A stretch of 64,000 nucleotides of DNA from Rhodospirillaceae bacterium (GCA_029243545.1 JAQWRV010000022.1:62001-126000), one strand, 5' to 3'. Shown: positions 36,772-46,359, counted from the stretch's first letter. The notes: generated from the letters alone by a model not told the origin. Numbers and translations are program-made.

Positions 36772-36900
36772 ACGTCCCTTTCCTCTCTCTGCGCTTTTTC
36801 AATGTGCAGTTTCATTGATAGACTAAAGTGTTCTCACCACGAGACCAAGAATAGCTCACCGTCTGCGCTCGGTCCGTGACTGCCGTTAAAGGAGCAACCC

Positions 36901-38472
36901 ATGACATCCACAGAAGCCGTTACAGCCCTAATACAAGCGGTCGGGCCTGATCACGTGATCACCGACGAAAATGGACGCGCCCTTTACGGCAAAGACATTT
37001 ATTACGAACGCTGTCCTCCCCTTGCGGTGGTTAAACCCCACTCCTTCGACGAACTCAAAACAATTGTGAAAATAGTTGCGCAAGAAAATTTGGCCATCGC
37101 CGCGCGCGGCAGCGGCTTATCCTATACAGCTGGATACCTTACTGATCAGGACGACACTGTTCTCTTAGATATGCAGGGCCTTAACGAAATTAGTGAGATT
37201 AATCAGGACGACATGTACGTACGCGTTCAAGCTGGTGTCACATGGAATCAGTTAAACGAAGCATTAATACCATTAGGTCTACGTACTCCATTTTGGGGGA
37301 CTGGGTCGGGATTACATGCGACGGTTGGGGGCGTTTTATCACAGAACGCTGTTAACTATGGTTCTGGTCGATACGGTATGGCGGCCGAGAGTGTAATCGG
37401 CCTTCGCATCATCACTGCAGACGGCGAAGAATTACTCACCGGATCCTGGGCGACACCTGATAGTCCCAGCCCTTTTAACCGGTACTATGGACCAGATTTG
37501 ACCGGATTGTTTCTCGGTGACAGCGGTGCTCTCGGAATCAAAGCAGAGATCGCACTCCAACTTATTCCCCGGCCCGCAGAAGTTCGATTTGCAGCATATA
37601 GTTTCAGTGATCGAGATGACTATACCGACGCCATGGGAGCGATTGGCCGCCTTGGTCTGGTTTCTGAATGTTTTGGATTTGATCCATTTTTCCTGTCGGA
37701 ACGCATCGCTTCGACTGGATTGTCTGATGATATCGACAAACTCCTTGGCATCGCCAAAGGACAAAGTTCAATTCTGCGTGGGATGAAGGAAGCTTTCAAG
37801 GTGGCCGCCGCCGGGCGCCGATACTTGAAGGAAGTTGGTCATTCAATCCACATTTCGGTTGATGGCCGGGATGACCATGATGCTGATAGCGCGATGGCAA
37901 TCGTCAAAAGCGTTTGCGAAAATCTGAATGGACGAGAGATAGAGGCAAGTATTCCCAAAGTCATGCGCGGCTCTCCTTTTCCAGCACCAATCATGTTGCT
38001 TGGTCCGGTCGGCGACCGCTGGGCGCCAATGCATGGAATACTGCCGCACTCGCTTCAGAAAACAATCCTGGATGATATTGACGCTTATATGGATTCCCAA
38101 AAGGACGTCATTGAAAAGCATGACATTGTCTGGGGGCTGACCAGCAATTTGATTGGTCAATCACGCATGCTGGTCGAAGTAAATCTGTATTGGAAAGACC
38201 GTCGCACCGACATGATAGAAAGTTATCTGGAAGAAGACTTTCTCAAGACTAAAGAGACATATGCGCACGATCCCGATGCCTGGAAAGCAGTTGGAGACCT
38301 TCGCGTCGGACTTGCAGACGTATTCAGAAAGCTTGGCGGAACCCATTTGCAGATCGGCCGCAGCTACCCGTTTTTAGAATCGCGATTGGACACGACAGCC
38401 GCACTGATTCGAGCGATCAAGCAAACGGTTGACCCAGACAACCGGATTAATCCGGGTGCGCTGGGTCTATAG
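36901..38472 (+). CDS. FAD-linked oxidase (PCMH/GlcD-VAO family), second copy
   Basis: The 523-residue protein has the PCMH FAD domain (IAARGSGLSYTAGY, YVRVQAGVTWNQLNEAL, GTGSGLHATVGGVLSQN) and ends IRAIKQTVDPDNRINPGALGL. It is about 50 residues longer than its paralogue at 16145-17569. The pyrophosphate loop has no flavinylating histidine. AAAGGAG sits 8 nt before ATG 36901. It is divergent from the SDR operon and convergent with the IorB-type gene, with only 7 nt between stops and no clear terminator. Oxidation of an alcohol or 2-hydroxy acid is likely. Confidence 0.8.
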   Translation: MTSTEAVTALIQAVGPDHVITDENGRALYGKDIYYERCPPLAVVKPHSFDELKTIVKIVAQENLAIAARGSGLSYTAGYLTDQDDTVLLDMQGLNEISEINQDDMYVRVQAGVTWNQLNEALIPLGLRTPFWGTGSGLHATVGGVLSQNAVNYGSGRYGMAAESVIGLRIITADGEELLTGSWATPDSPSPFNRYYGPDLTGLFLGDSGALGIKAEIALQLIPRPAEVRFAAYSFSDRDDYTDAMGAIGRLGLVSECFGFDPFFLSERIASTGLSDDIDKLLGIAKGQSSILRGMKEAFKVAAAGRRYLKEVGHSIHISVDGRDDHDADSAMAIVKSVCENLNGREIEASIPKVMRGSPFPAPIMLLGPVGDRWAPMHGILPHSLQKTILDDIDAYMDSQKDVIEKHDIVWGLTSNLIGQSRMLVEVNLYWKDRRTDMIESYLEEDFLKTKETYAHDPDAWKAVGDLRVGLADVFRKLGGTHLQIGRSYPFLESRLDTTAALIRAIKQTVDPDNRINPGALGL

Positions 38473-38479
38473 TCGCGGT

Positions 38480-40714
38480 TTAGACGGCGAAGCCTTCTAG
38501 TTTGAGCGGTACGGAGCGCACCCTCTGACCTGAGGCGGCAAATATCGCGTTCGCGACCGCTGGCAGCAAAGGCGGCAAGCCTGGCTCACCCAAACCTGTC
38601 GGTCTGTATTCCGACTGTATGAAATGGACATCGACCTCAGGCGCGTCAGCCATCTTTAACAACGGATATTGATCGAAGTTACCTTCCTGAATACGGCCGT
38701 TTTCGATTGTCAGTTGTTGGCCAAACATGGTGCTGATGCCATCGATCACGGAGCCTTCCATCATATTCTCGGCACCGCTCATGTTAATGATGGGCCCCAC
38801 ATCTGCAGCAACCGTAACCCTGAGAACCCGTACGGTATTATCAGCCTCCATACTCACTTCGGCTACTTCAGCAATATGTGCGGCATGACTAAAGTAGAAC
38901 CCGAGCCCAAGAGCATGTCCCGCAGGTAATTCTTTGCCCCACCCAGCTTTATCAGCGGCCAGCTTGATCACGTCAGCGGTTCGGCCCGTATGAAGAGTTC
39001 TAATATTACCTGGGTCGAGCCAGCGAGACTCGCCAGCAACTTCTAGCAAAAATTCCACGTAATCGCGGCCTGCTGCCTCTGCCAGTTCATGTAAAAACGA
39101 CTGGAAGACAAATCCATGTACGTTGGAGCGCGGCGCTCTCAGCGCCCCCGATGGAATGCTCCACGGCAGCAAAGATTGGGTAAATTTGACATTGTCGATG
39201 AGCGGAGCCGGAAACTCGGTTTCAGTCAGACTAGCAAGCCCAATGGCATTTTCACCGTCTTCACTGAACGTAACGAAATGATCTCGAAGAGCCGCCAATT
39301 TACCGTTCTCGTCTACCGCACCGGACATATAATGGAATCCACCAGGCCGGTAGAACTCGTGGCGTATGTCGTCTTCCCGAGTCCACTGTAGCTTTACGGG
39401 CGCGCCGACCTTCTCGGAGATCGCCACAGCTTCGCAAACGAAATTGTTATACAGACGACGACCAAATCCGCCGCCGCCTCTGATTTGATGGAGATTCACT
39501 TTATCTTCTGACAAGCCCCAAACTTTAGCGACTGAGGTGACGGCCCGCTGCGGTGTTTGTGTCGGCGCCCACACTTCGATTTCATCTCCGCGATGCCAGG
39601 CCGTGCTGTTTTGAGGCTCCATATTAACGTGAGCAATGAACGGATACGTGTAGAGCGCATCAACGATTTTGACCGGTGCATCTGCAATAACAGTATCGGC
39701 ATCACCCTTATCAAATAGGACTTGGTCACCTTTCGCGCCGGCTAGCGCCTTAGCCCGCGCAACTGATCCACTCCAGCTGTCTTTGGACGCTTTGCTTTCG
39801 TCCCAAACAACATCAAGTGCACCTTGGCCCTTCATGGCGGCCCATGTAGAATTTGCGACCACTGCCACGCCAGGCACAACTTCCTGTGCGTTGCCAGTTC
39901 CTTCTAAAATAAAGGCATCAAGTACGCCGTCCATTGATCGTACTTGATCCAGATTGGCAGACACCACGCGCCCACCAAATGCAGGACAGCGTGTATATGT
40001 GGCGTAAACCATGTCGGGAATAACAATGTCGCTGCCATACAACGGCTGACCAGAAACGATTTTGTCGTTTTCCACACCACCAACCCGAGTGCCGAGAATC
40101 TTGTAATCTTCCCGTGCCTTCAACGTTAGGGATTTGGGGTCTGGAATGGGAACACCAGCCGCGCGCGTGGCGAGTTCACCGTATGACAATGTCCGGCCAC
40201 TAGTGTTATCGGTCACAACACTGTCTTGGGTGGAGCATTCGTCTGCCGATACACCCCAGTGCTCGGCTGCTGCCGTTACCAACATGCTGCGACCGGCAGC
40301 ACCTGCTTGGCGCAACTGATCCCAAGAACTTGGAACCGCAAAAGACCCGCCAGCAATCTGGCGGCCATAGATCTCTGCACTGATGGCGGACTGCTCGACA
40401 TCTACGTCACCCCAGTTCGCATCCAGTTCTTCGGCAACGATCATAGGTAGCGCAGTGATAACGCCCTGCCCCACTTCAGGACTATGGTTATAAATCAGGA
40501 TTCGGCCATCCGTCCCAATTTCTAGAAAGGCATTGGGTGCAAATTTACCTTCTTCTGCCGCGTGACCGGCTTTCGTCAAAAAGTCAGGGCCAAACATAAA
40601 GGCCAGAGAAAGGCCGCTTCCAGACATCAGCCCAATCTTGAGAGCCGATCGGCGTGATGCATCTTCGTGTTCGTTCACAACTTTAAAAGATTTTGACTGA
40701 GCCGATATGGACAT
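38480..40714 (-). CDS. IorB-type molybdenum hydroxylase large subunit with Tat leader
   Basis: The 744-residue protein matches the isoquinoline 1-oxidoreductase beta-subunit/aldehyde oxidase family. It has a twin-arginine segment ASRRSALKIGL near residue 20, EVGQGVITALPMIVAEEL, GGGGFGRR at the cofactor and GLGEPGLPPLLPAVANAIF, which carries the catalytic glutamate. ATG 40714 has GGAG 7 nt upstream. IorB normally works with a 2Fe-2S small subunit (IorA) and cytochrome; no such gene is adjacent or elsewhere here. Hydroxylation of an N-heterocycle or aldehyde in the periplasm is inferred. It lies 149 nt after the GST gene, possibly as its own unit. Confidence 0.85.
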   Translation of the reverse strand: MSISAQSKSFKVVNEHEDASRRSALKIGLMSGSGLSLAFMFGPDFLTKAGHAAEEGKFAPNAFLEIGTDGRILIYNHSPEVGQGVITALPMIVAEELDANWGDVDVEQSAISAEIYGRQIAGGSFAVPSSWDQLRQAGAAGRSMLVTAAAEHWGVSADECSTQDSVVTDNTSGRTLSYGELATRAAGVPIPDPKSLTLKAREDYKILGTRVGGVENDKIVSGQPLYGSDIVIPDMVYATYTRCPAFGGRVVSANLDQVRSMDGVLDAFILEGTGNAQEVVPGVAVVANSTWAAMKGQGALDVVWDESKASKDSWSGSVARAKALAGAKGDQVLFDKGDADTVIADAPVKIVDALYTYPFIAHVNMEPQNSTAWHRGDEIEVWAPTQTPQRAVTSVAKVWGLSEDKVNLHQIRGGGGFGRRLYNNFVCEAVAISEKVGAPVKLQWTREDDIRHEFYRPGGFHYMSGAVDENGKLAALRDHFVTFSEDGENAIGLASLTETEFPAPLIDNVKFTQSLLPWSIPSGALRAPRSNVHGFVFQSFLHELAEAAGRDYVEFLLEVAGESRWLDPGNIRTLHTGRTADVIKLAADKAGWGKELPAGHALGLGFYFSHAAHIAEVAEVSMEADNTVRVLRVTVAADVGPIINMSGAENMMEGSVIDGISTMFGQQLTIENGRIQEGNFDQYPLLKMADAPEVDVHFIQSEYRPTGLGEPGLPPLLPAVANAIFAASGQRVRSVPLKLEGFAV

Positions 40715-40863
40715 TGAGGTCTCCAAAGGACTGAAGGTTCACCAACTGGTTCCAAACCCCACTATACACCGAATCGCACAGTTTGACCGCGCCCGCCCTA
40801 AATGGTCGGTAGGTGAAAACTCTTAAATTTCAATGATTTAGGATGCCTGTCACATACAGCGCA

Positions 40864-41526
40864 CTATTTCGTGACAACGACCGCTGCCGTTTCCAGGATT
40901 TTTTCGGGTGGCCGCTGTGGCTCCGGTACCGTCATACCGACTTTAACGGCTGGCCGTTCTCCCACAGTTTCAAACCATCGCAACAGGTGAGGATGATCAT
41001 CCAGCGTCAACCCCGACCAGTCATGCTGAGCGACCCAAGGAAAACATGCCATGTCGGCTATAGAATAGTCTCCTGCAATAAATTCGACGTCTTTCAACCG
41101 GGTATCCATGACTTGATACAGCCGCGTTGTTTCATTGCAATAGCGATCAATAACAGCAGGGATTTTCTCAGGAAAATAGCGGTAGAATACGTTGGCCTGA
41201 CCCTGCATGGGACCAAGCCCACCCATTTGCCACATCAGCCATTGCAACACCTCTGACCGGCCATTGGGGTCGGACGGCATAAACTGCCCCGACAGTTCAG
41301 CGAGATAAATCAGAATGGCGCCGGATTCAAACACTGCAAAATCATCGTTGTCCGTATCGACGATGGCAGGGAGACGGCCGTTGGGGTTGATCTTGAGAAA
41401 CGCAGGCAGTTTTTGTTCCTTTTCCTTCATGTTGACGAGGAAAACTTTGTACGGAACTTTCATCTCTTCAAGGGCGATGGAGACTTTCCGGGTGTTCGGT
41501 GTGGACCATGTATAAAAATCAATCAT
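40864..41526 (-). CDS. Glutathione S-transferase family protein (Nu/YfcG-like)
   Basis: The 220-residue protein has the thioredoxin-like N-domain beginning [21 protein letters not shown], with STPN in the glutathione-activating loop as in YfcG/Ure2p-like GSTs, [10 protein letters not shown] for cis-proline and [11 protein letters not shown] for the gamma-glutamyl contact. The helical C-domain includes [12 protein letters not shown]. It may act as a disulfide reductase, peroxidase or isomerase. It follows the ureidoglycolate-lyase-like gene by 8 nt, so it belongs to the operon from 46359. The role there could be isomerising or dehalogenating an intermediate, which cannot be told from sequence. 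Confidence 0.85.
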   Translation of the reverse strand: MIDFYTWSTPNTRKVSIALEEMKVPYKVFLVNMKEKEQKLPAFLKINPNGRLPAIVDTDNDDFAVFESGAILIYLAELSGQFMPSDPNGRSEVLQWLMWQMGGLGPMQGQANVFYRYFPEKIPAVIDRYCNETTRLYQVMDTRLKDVEFIAGDYSIADMACFPWVAQHDWSGLTLDDHPHLLRWFETVGERPAVKVGMTVPEPQRPPEKILETAAVVVTK

Positions 41527-41534
41527 TAAAAACT

Positions 41535-42137
41535 CTATACGTCGATATGGAGGGTGAACCCAAATTGCTTGGAGATATTACGTTTGGACAGATCTCCACC
41601 TTCACACTCTCCATCGGGGCCACCGGCCTCGAGGTTCGTATTGACCTCATTGGTACAAATGCAAACAAAGTGTGTGGGTTCATTGATTGGAAACGGAACC
41701 TCGTGCCAAGTCCCAATATTCATGACGATGCCACCTGACCCATCAAATTCAAACGCCCTAAGTGTGTCTGGGTCAGGCAAGGCAGATGCGGCGTCATCCC
41801 AACTTCCATCAGGTTGTCGCGCAGTGGGTTTACCCAGAACCATATAGAATGGTTTGCCCGATAGCGGAATAAACGTCTGAGTATGCTTGGTGTGGTATTC
41901 CATCCACTTAACTTCATAGGCCCGTGGATTGAAACTCACCAAGTTGAGGCATGTATCCTCATTGCTGCGAAACTGAGCCGGTTGGGAGACGATAGCATCC
42001 TTACCGTAGAATTCGATTTTTGCGCGCACACTGTCATCAGGTTCAGCAATAAGGTAGCCGTAGCCCTCGAGGCTTTCCGCCGTCGCTTTTATGGGCGTCA
42101 ATACCCGCCGTTCTAAACTCACTACTGCTTCGGCCAT
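41535..42137 (-). CDS. Ureidoglycolate-lyase-like protein (AllA fold)
   Basis: The 200-residue protein from ATG 42137 (GGAG 7 nt upstream) shows AllA family signatures: [24 protein letters not shown], then [26 protein letters not shown]. AllA releases urea from ureidoglycolate in purine breakdown, but no allantoinase or other allantoin gene is here, so the true substrate may be another ureido, amido or hydroxy acid. A long extension at both ends makes it larger than typical AllA (about 160). It lies between BKACE and GST genes in the same operon. Confidence 0.75.
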   Translation of the reverse strand: MAEAVVSLERRVLTPIKATAESLEGYGYLIAEPDDSVRAKIEFYGKDAIVSQPAQFRSNEDTCLNLVSFNPRAYEVKWMEYHTKHTQTFIPLSGKPFYMVLGKPTARQPDGSWDDAASALPDPDTLRAFEFDGSGGIVMNIGTWHEVPFPINEPTHFVCICTNEVNTNLEAGGPDGECEGGDLSKRNISKQFGFTLHIDV

Positions 42138-42160
42138 GGGACCACTCCTATCCGTGTGCC

Positions 42161-43045
42161 TCACCAACGTTTGGTCAGGCTGAGTCTATCACGCGCTGCG
42201 GCGGGACTTAGCACCGATCCACCCAACTCTTCGACGATATGTTTTGCTTTAGCAACCAGTTGGCCGTTGGTCGCCAGAACGCCTTTGGCAAGATAGAGGT
42301 TATCCTCAAGACCCACACGAACATTGCCGCCGAGCAACATGGTGTGCGCCACCATAGGCATCTCAGAGCGGGATATGCCAAATGCCGCCCAATTCGCGCC
42401 CGAAGGCAGCATCGACTTCATGGCAAGCAGCGCTTCCACAGTGGCAGGTGCGCCACTTGAAATGCCGAGGCAGAATTGGAACAGCGGTGGATCGTCGATC
42501 AAGCCTTCCTTAATAAGCGTCAGGGCGTTTTGCATCTGCCCCATGTCAAAGACTTCAAGCTCGGGCTTAACACCGAGCTCTTTTGCCCGGTTTGCCATCC
42601 AACGCAGATCAATAAGGCGGTTCACCACAACGGTGTCTTCGCCGAAGTTCATAGATCCGCAATCAAGAGTGCAAATTTCTGGATGGAGATCTTCAATATG
42701 ACGAAAACGTTCTTCCGCGGGCACGAGATCGGTTTCGTTTCCAGTTGTTCGCGGATCCTGGTCCGCCAGTTGCAGTTGCCCGCCCATCCCGGCTGTTAGA
42801 TTGAGCACAACGTCGGTTCCATTATCGCGGATACGCTCGACGATTTCTTGGAAATGAGCGAGGTCACGCCCGCCCTTCCGCGACTCCACGTCGCGTACAT
42901 GAACATGGACGATTGACGCGCCGGCATTTGCCGCTTCAATAGCAGCATTGGCGATCTGCTCTGGAGTTACAGGAACATGCTCACTCTTTTCGGAGGTATC
43001 TCCCGCACCTGTCAGCGCGCATGTAAGAGCAACATCGTGAGTCAT
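42161..43045 (-). CDS. Beta-keto acid cleavage enzyme (BKACE/DUF849)
   Basis: The 294-residue TIM-barrel protein has the BKACE signature IVHVHVRD, with H47 and H49 as likely zinc ligands, LNLTAGMGG, ELEVFDMGQ with a third ligand region and NVRVGLEDNLYL near the end. The founding member Kce cleaves 3-keto-5-aminohexanoate with acetyl-CoA to give acetoacetate and an acyl-CoA. BKACE members vary widely in acceptor. Here the aminotransferase lies 37 nt upstream and could supply the keto acid. The ATG 43045 has a weak GGA site. Substrate assignment needs the pocket residues compared with known BKACE groups. Confidence 0.85.
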   Translation of the reverse strand: MTHDVALTCALTGAGDTSEKSEHVPVTPEQIANAAIEAANAGASIVHVHVRDVESRKGGRDLAHFQEIVERIRDNGTDVVLNLTAGMGGQLQLADQDPRTTGNETDLVPAEERFRHIEDLHPEICTLDCGSMNFGEDTVVVNRLIDLRWMANRAKELGVKPELEVFDMGQMQNALTLIKEGLIDDPPLFQFCLGISSGAPATVEALLAMKSMLPSGANWAAFGISRSEMPMVAHTMLLGGNVRVGLEDNLYLAKGVLATNGQLVAKAKHIVEELGGSVLSPAAARDRLSLTKRW

Positions 43046-43082
43046 GGGAAGTTCCAGATTGGCGGCAAGACGTAAACCTAAC

Positions 43083-44027
43083 TTAGTAGACCGGGGTTAT
43101 CCAATCTTCATGATCTTTAGAACGTCCGCAGACAAGATCATCGTACGCCGTTTGTAAGATTTTCGTGATTGACCCAGGAGCGCCGTCTCCTACGACAAAC
43201 TGATCAATTTGAATAATTGGTGTGATTTCCTTACCTGTCCCGCAGAGGAAGGCCTCATCGGTAGCGTAGAGTTCTGTGCGATCAATCTCCCGCTCCACAA
43301 CAGTCATGCCACTCTCACGCGCAATGATCATCATTGTATCTCTGGTGATACTTTCGAGAATCCCGGCCGTTACTGGAGGCGTAATCAGGATGCCGTCACG
43401 CACAATAAAAACACAGGCGCCCGTGCTTTCGCTCACTTTGCCGGACTCCGACAGTATTATGGCCGTCTCAAAACCTTTGCTTTGTGCATCCAAGCCAGCG
43501 AGCCGGCTGCTGAGATAATTAGCCGTCGCTTTGACGCGTGGCGGGCTAGCGTTATCGCTCAGACGCCGCCAATTGCTGACGCAGACCTTAGTGCCGTCAT
43601 GAAAGTCTCGCATACGAGAACGTGGATACGCTGCGATTGTGGTGGTCACGGGCCCCTTGGCAAACATGCCGCCGAACTCATCGACAAAGGCCTGCGGACG
43701 AATATAAGTATCTGCGCGATACTCATTTGCTTTGACCGTCTCAACAGCCTGCTTGCACAGATCATCGATTGGCGGCAAAGGGTCAAGCTGGATCATCTTC
43801 GCGGAAAAGTGAAGCCGCTCAAGATGTTCATTTAGGCGAAACACGAAAAGTTGATTTTGGTCTTCGTTCCAGTACGCGCGGATGCCTTCGAACACACATA
43901 CCGCAAAGGTGAGCCCTGGCGCCGTGATGGGAACGCGCGCGTCTTCATAAGGGACTAATTCACCATTGATGGTGACGGTTCTGATCGCCGGTACGCGCTT
44001 GGGTGGTGTCTTGTTTTCATCTTTCAT
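43083..44027 (-). CDS. Class IV PLP aminotransferase (branched-chain type)
   Basis: The 314-residue protein matches the BCAT/D-amino acid transaminase fold. FAVCVFEGIRAYW is the N-terminal motif, the PLP-binding lysine is K166 in PPRVKATANYLSSRLA, and ESTGACVFIVRDGILITP carries the second-half motif. Relatives move amino groups between branched-chain, aromatic or D-amino acids and 2-oxo acids. Its context differs from biosynthesis: it starts 3 nt after the binding-protein stop and is followed by BKACE. I infer a catabolic transamination making a keto acid for BKACE. I give no ilvE symbol because the role is probably different. Confidence 0.8.
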   Translation of the reverse strand: MKDENKTPPKRVPAIRTVTINGELVPYEDARVPITAPGLTFAVCVFEGIRAYWNEDQNQLFVFRLNEHLERLHFSAKMIQLDPLPPIDDLCKQAVETVKANEYRADTYIRPQAFVDEFGGMFAKGPVTTTIAAYPRSRMRDFHDGTKVCVSNWRRLSDNASPPRVKATANYLSSRLAGLDAQSKGFETAIILSESGKVSESTGACVFIVRDGILITPPVTAGILESITRDTMMIIARESGMTVVEREIDRTELYATDEAFLCGTGKEITPIIQIDQFVVGDGAPGSITKILQTAYDDLVCGRSKDHEDWITPVY

Positions 44028-44030
44028 GGT

Positions 44031-45623
44031 TCACTCAAATGACATGTAGCGCGCTGGATGACGCACGCGCACGTTATGCTCCCACCCTCTAATCTTCGTG
44101 TTAAGCAGGTACTTACTGACCGTGTTATAAAGTGGAATAACGGGGACACGTTCAAGCAATATTTCCTCGGCACGGTAGATCAGCTTCGCCCGCACTTCCA
44201 AGTCGCTCGTTCGATTGGCCGATTTGACGGCTTCATCAAACTCAGCATTATTGAAGCCAGTGGTATTAAACCCTACCGCGCCGGACTCCAGATAAATTAG
44301 AATACTTGAGACATCGAGGTAGGGCGCGAGAATGGATGTCTGCGCCATCTGGAAATTTCTGGACTGCATATCGGCGTAATGCACTTGAAACTCCTTATTT
44401 AGGAGCTCGGGGAAAACTCCAAGAGGCCGCCACATGGCCTGCAACGCAACGGCAACGCGCCGGTACTCGTCTCGGTTATCAAAACTAACCTCAAATGAGA
44501 GAGGGTTGGCGGGACCAAAACCAGCGTCTTGCAGAAGCTGAATTGCCTCGGTAACGCGTTTCGCCTTCGGAATATCAAGATAAGGTGCGACAGGCTGATC
44601 GACGTATCCTGGCAACCCTTGCGGCAGATAATTGTGGGCAGGTGTTTCTCCTGAACCAACTATGCGCTCAGCGATAAGTTCGCGATCGACGGCCATACTA
44701 AGTGCACGGCGTACCCGCACATCATCAAACGGTGCAATTTTTGTGTTGAAGGCGTAGTAAACCAAGCCTGGCATCGGACCAATACGGACGGCCTCCGGCA
44801 TTTCCTTCTGCATCATTGTGAGATGCGCGCGGGGAATGGTGAAGACCTCGTCGTACTCACCGGCGCGGAAGCGGGTCACAGCGGCAGCGTTATCGTTCAT
44901 CGGATAGAAAAAGACTTCGTCGACACTGACCTGATCAGCTTCGTAGTACGCGTCATTGCGAGCCAATTTAAGGTAAGTGTTGGGAATATATTCAACCAGC
45001 CTGTAAGGGCCACTAGTCACCATGTTCTCGGGTTTGACCCAGTCCTGCCCGAATTTCTCAATGGCATGCCGGGGCACCGGCCGTGCCGCCTCGTGATAAA
45101 GAATTTCAAGAATGTAGGGCGTGGGCTGGCTCAGCGAAAATACGAGGGTATGGTCATCTGGTGCCGCCACACCCAACTCTTCGGGGGGGACGACGCCACG
45201 GGTCACACTCTCCCCGTTCACAATGGGATAATAGTACGTCGCGTAGCGTGATGCGGTTTGTGGATCCATAAGCCGCCGGAAGCTATAGACAAAATCATGT
45301 GCGTTGAGTGGCGTGCCGTCACTCCACGTCAGATCTTCCTTGATGTGAAAGGTATAAACCGTTTCATCTAGGCTCATTGTCCAAGAGCCCGCCAACGCTG
45401 GCACGAGGTTTCCAGAGCCATCTGAAGAAACGACGCCTTCAAACAATTCTGTTAATACCGCGCCACGGAACGCACCTATGGAAAGATGCGGATCGAGTGT
45501 TCCCGCCTGACCAGCATTGGAGCGATGGAGGACGGTCTTAGAGTCGGCAATCCCAGATACGCCTAAACTTAAAAGTAAACACGCGAAAAAGTGTAACCAG
45601 ATTCTCTTGTGAATCTGCAGAAA
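44031..45623 (-). CDS. Family 5 extracellular solute-binding protein (OppA-like)
   Basis: This 530-residue binding protein resembles OppA: LHRSNAGQAGTLDPHLS, ALAGSWTMSLDETVYTFHIKEDLTWSDGTPLNAHDFVYSFRRLMDP and RRALSMAVDRELIAE. I start at GTG 45623, which gives a good signal peptide (LQIHKRIWLHFFACLLLSLGVSG) 8 nt after the upstream stop; a longer frame to 45674 would overlap the Rossmann gene. Unlike the other two binding proteins here it is closer to oligopeptide-binding OppA. No permease or ATPase is in the window. It is coupled to the aminotransferase gene, suggesting its ligand is an amino compound or short peptide. Confidence 0.8.
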   Translation of the reverse strand, partial: FLQIHKRIWLHFFACLLLSLGVSGIADSKTVLHRSNAGQAGTLDPHLSIGAFRGAVLTELFEGVVSSDGSGNLVPALAGSWTMSLDETVYTFHIKEDLTWSDGTPLNAHDFVYSFRRLMDPQTASRYATYYYPIVNGESVTRGVVPPEELGVAAPDDHTLVFSLSQPTPYILEILYHEAARPVPRHAIEKFGQDWVKPENMVTSGPYRLVEYIPNTYLKLARNDAYYEADQVSVDEVFFYPMNDNAAAVTRFRAGEYDEVFTIPRAHLTMMQKEMPEAVRIGPMPGLVYYAFNTKIAPFDDVRVRRALSMAVDRELIAERIVGSGETPAHNYLPQGLPGYVDQPVAPYLDIPKAKRVTEAIQLLQDAGFGPANPLSFEVSFDNRDEYRRVAVALQAMWRPLGVFPELLNKEFQVHYADMQSRNFQMAQTSILAPYLDVSSILIYLESGAVGFNTTGFNNAEFDEAVKSANRTSDLEVRAKLIYRAEEILLERVPVIPLYNTVSKYLLNTKIRGWEHNVRVRHPARYMSFE

Positions 45624-45630
45624 CACTATC

Positions 45631-46359
45631 TTACCCTGGCGCGCCCATACGCTGCGTTGCCAGAGGGTCGTCACCGATCACCTGATACACTTTGTTCGCC
45701 GCTTCAGCGTTGTCATAGGTCCAGACGACAAGGTCGGCGAGATCAGCTCGTGTCACCGGCCCGGTCGGTTCCGTCCCCTCACTCAACTTAATAATCCCGG
45801 ACCGTGGATTAGAGGTGAGTTGTCCAGGCCTGACGATGGTGTAGTTCAAGGAACTGGCCATGATGTAGTTCTCGGCTTCTTCTTTAAGAGCAATGACCCG
45901 ACCTAAAAGCTTCCTTTGCTCCGCAGGCACCATAGCAATGCTTTTGCCGGGACCAATGACAGTAACAACGATCAGCCGGCGGGAACCTGCCTTCTCCATC
46001 GCATCGACGATGTTGATCGTGCCGACGAGATCAGGGGGCATCTCCCCACGGCCACCACCAAGCGTAGAAAAGACAGCATCGAATTTTTTCGATTGGACGG
46101 CTTTTAAAACTTCGTCAGATTCAATGGCGTCACCAACGAAATATTCAACTTTGAGAGGCTCAAGATTTTCGAGATTTGACGTCGGGCGAACGAGCGCGGT
46201 TACTGAATCGCCCCGGGCGACGAGAATCTTCGCAATTTCCAATCCAGTATTACGGGTCGCACCGACGATCAAAAAGTCTCCAGCTTGTACCGGAGCTATT
46301 TCCATAAGAATAACGCCCAATAGCGCCAATGTTGTGAGAAAGCTTTTCATCTGTTCCAT
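45631..46359 (-). CDS. NAD(P)-binding Rossmann protein with a signal-like N-terminus
   Basis: The 242-residue protein belongs to the atypical SDR/NmrA-like group: FLIVGATRNTGLEIAKIL, LVRPTSNL after strand 2, and VEYFVGDAI. It lacks a classical YxxxK. Before the Rossmann strand comes MKSFLTTLALLGVILMEIAPVQA|GD, a convincing signal peptide or anchor, so the fold would begin right after cleavage. I use ATG 46359 (AGG upstream); ATG 46350 is nearly as good. It heads the minus operon with the OppA-like protein and is divergent from the SUMF-fold gene. A periplasmic NAD(P)-fold protein would be unusual; a membrane-anchored role is possible. Confidence 0.7.
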   Translation of the reverse strand: MEQMKSFLTTLALLGVILMEIAPVQAGDFLIVGATRNTGLEIAKILVARGDSVTALVRPTSNLENLEPLKVEYFVGDAIESDEVLKAVQSKKFDAVFSTLGGGRGEMPPDLVGTINIVDAMEKAGSRRLIVVTVIGPGKSIAMVPAEQRKLLGRVIALKEEAENYIMASSLNYTIVRPGQLTSNPRSGIIKLSEGTEPTGPVTRADLADLVVWTYDNAEAANKVYQVIGDDPLATQRMGAPG

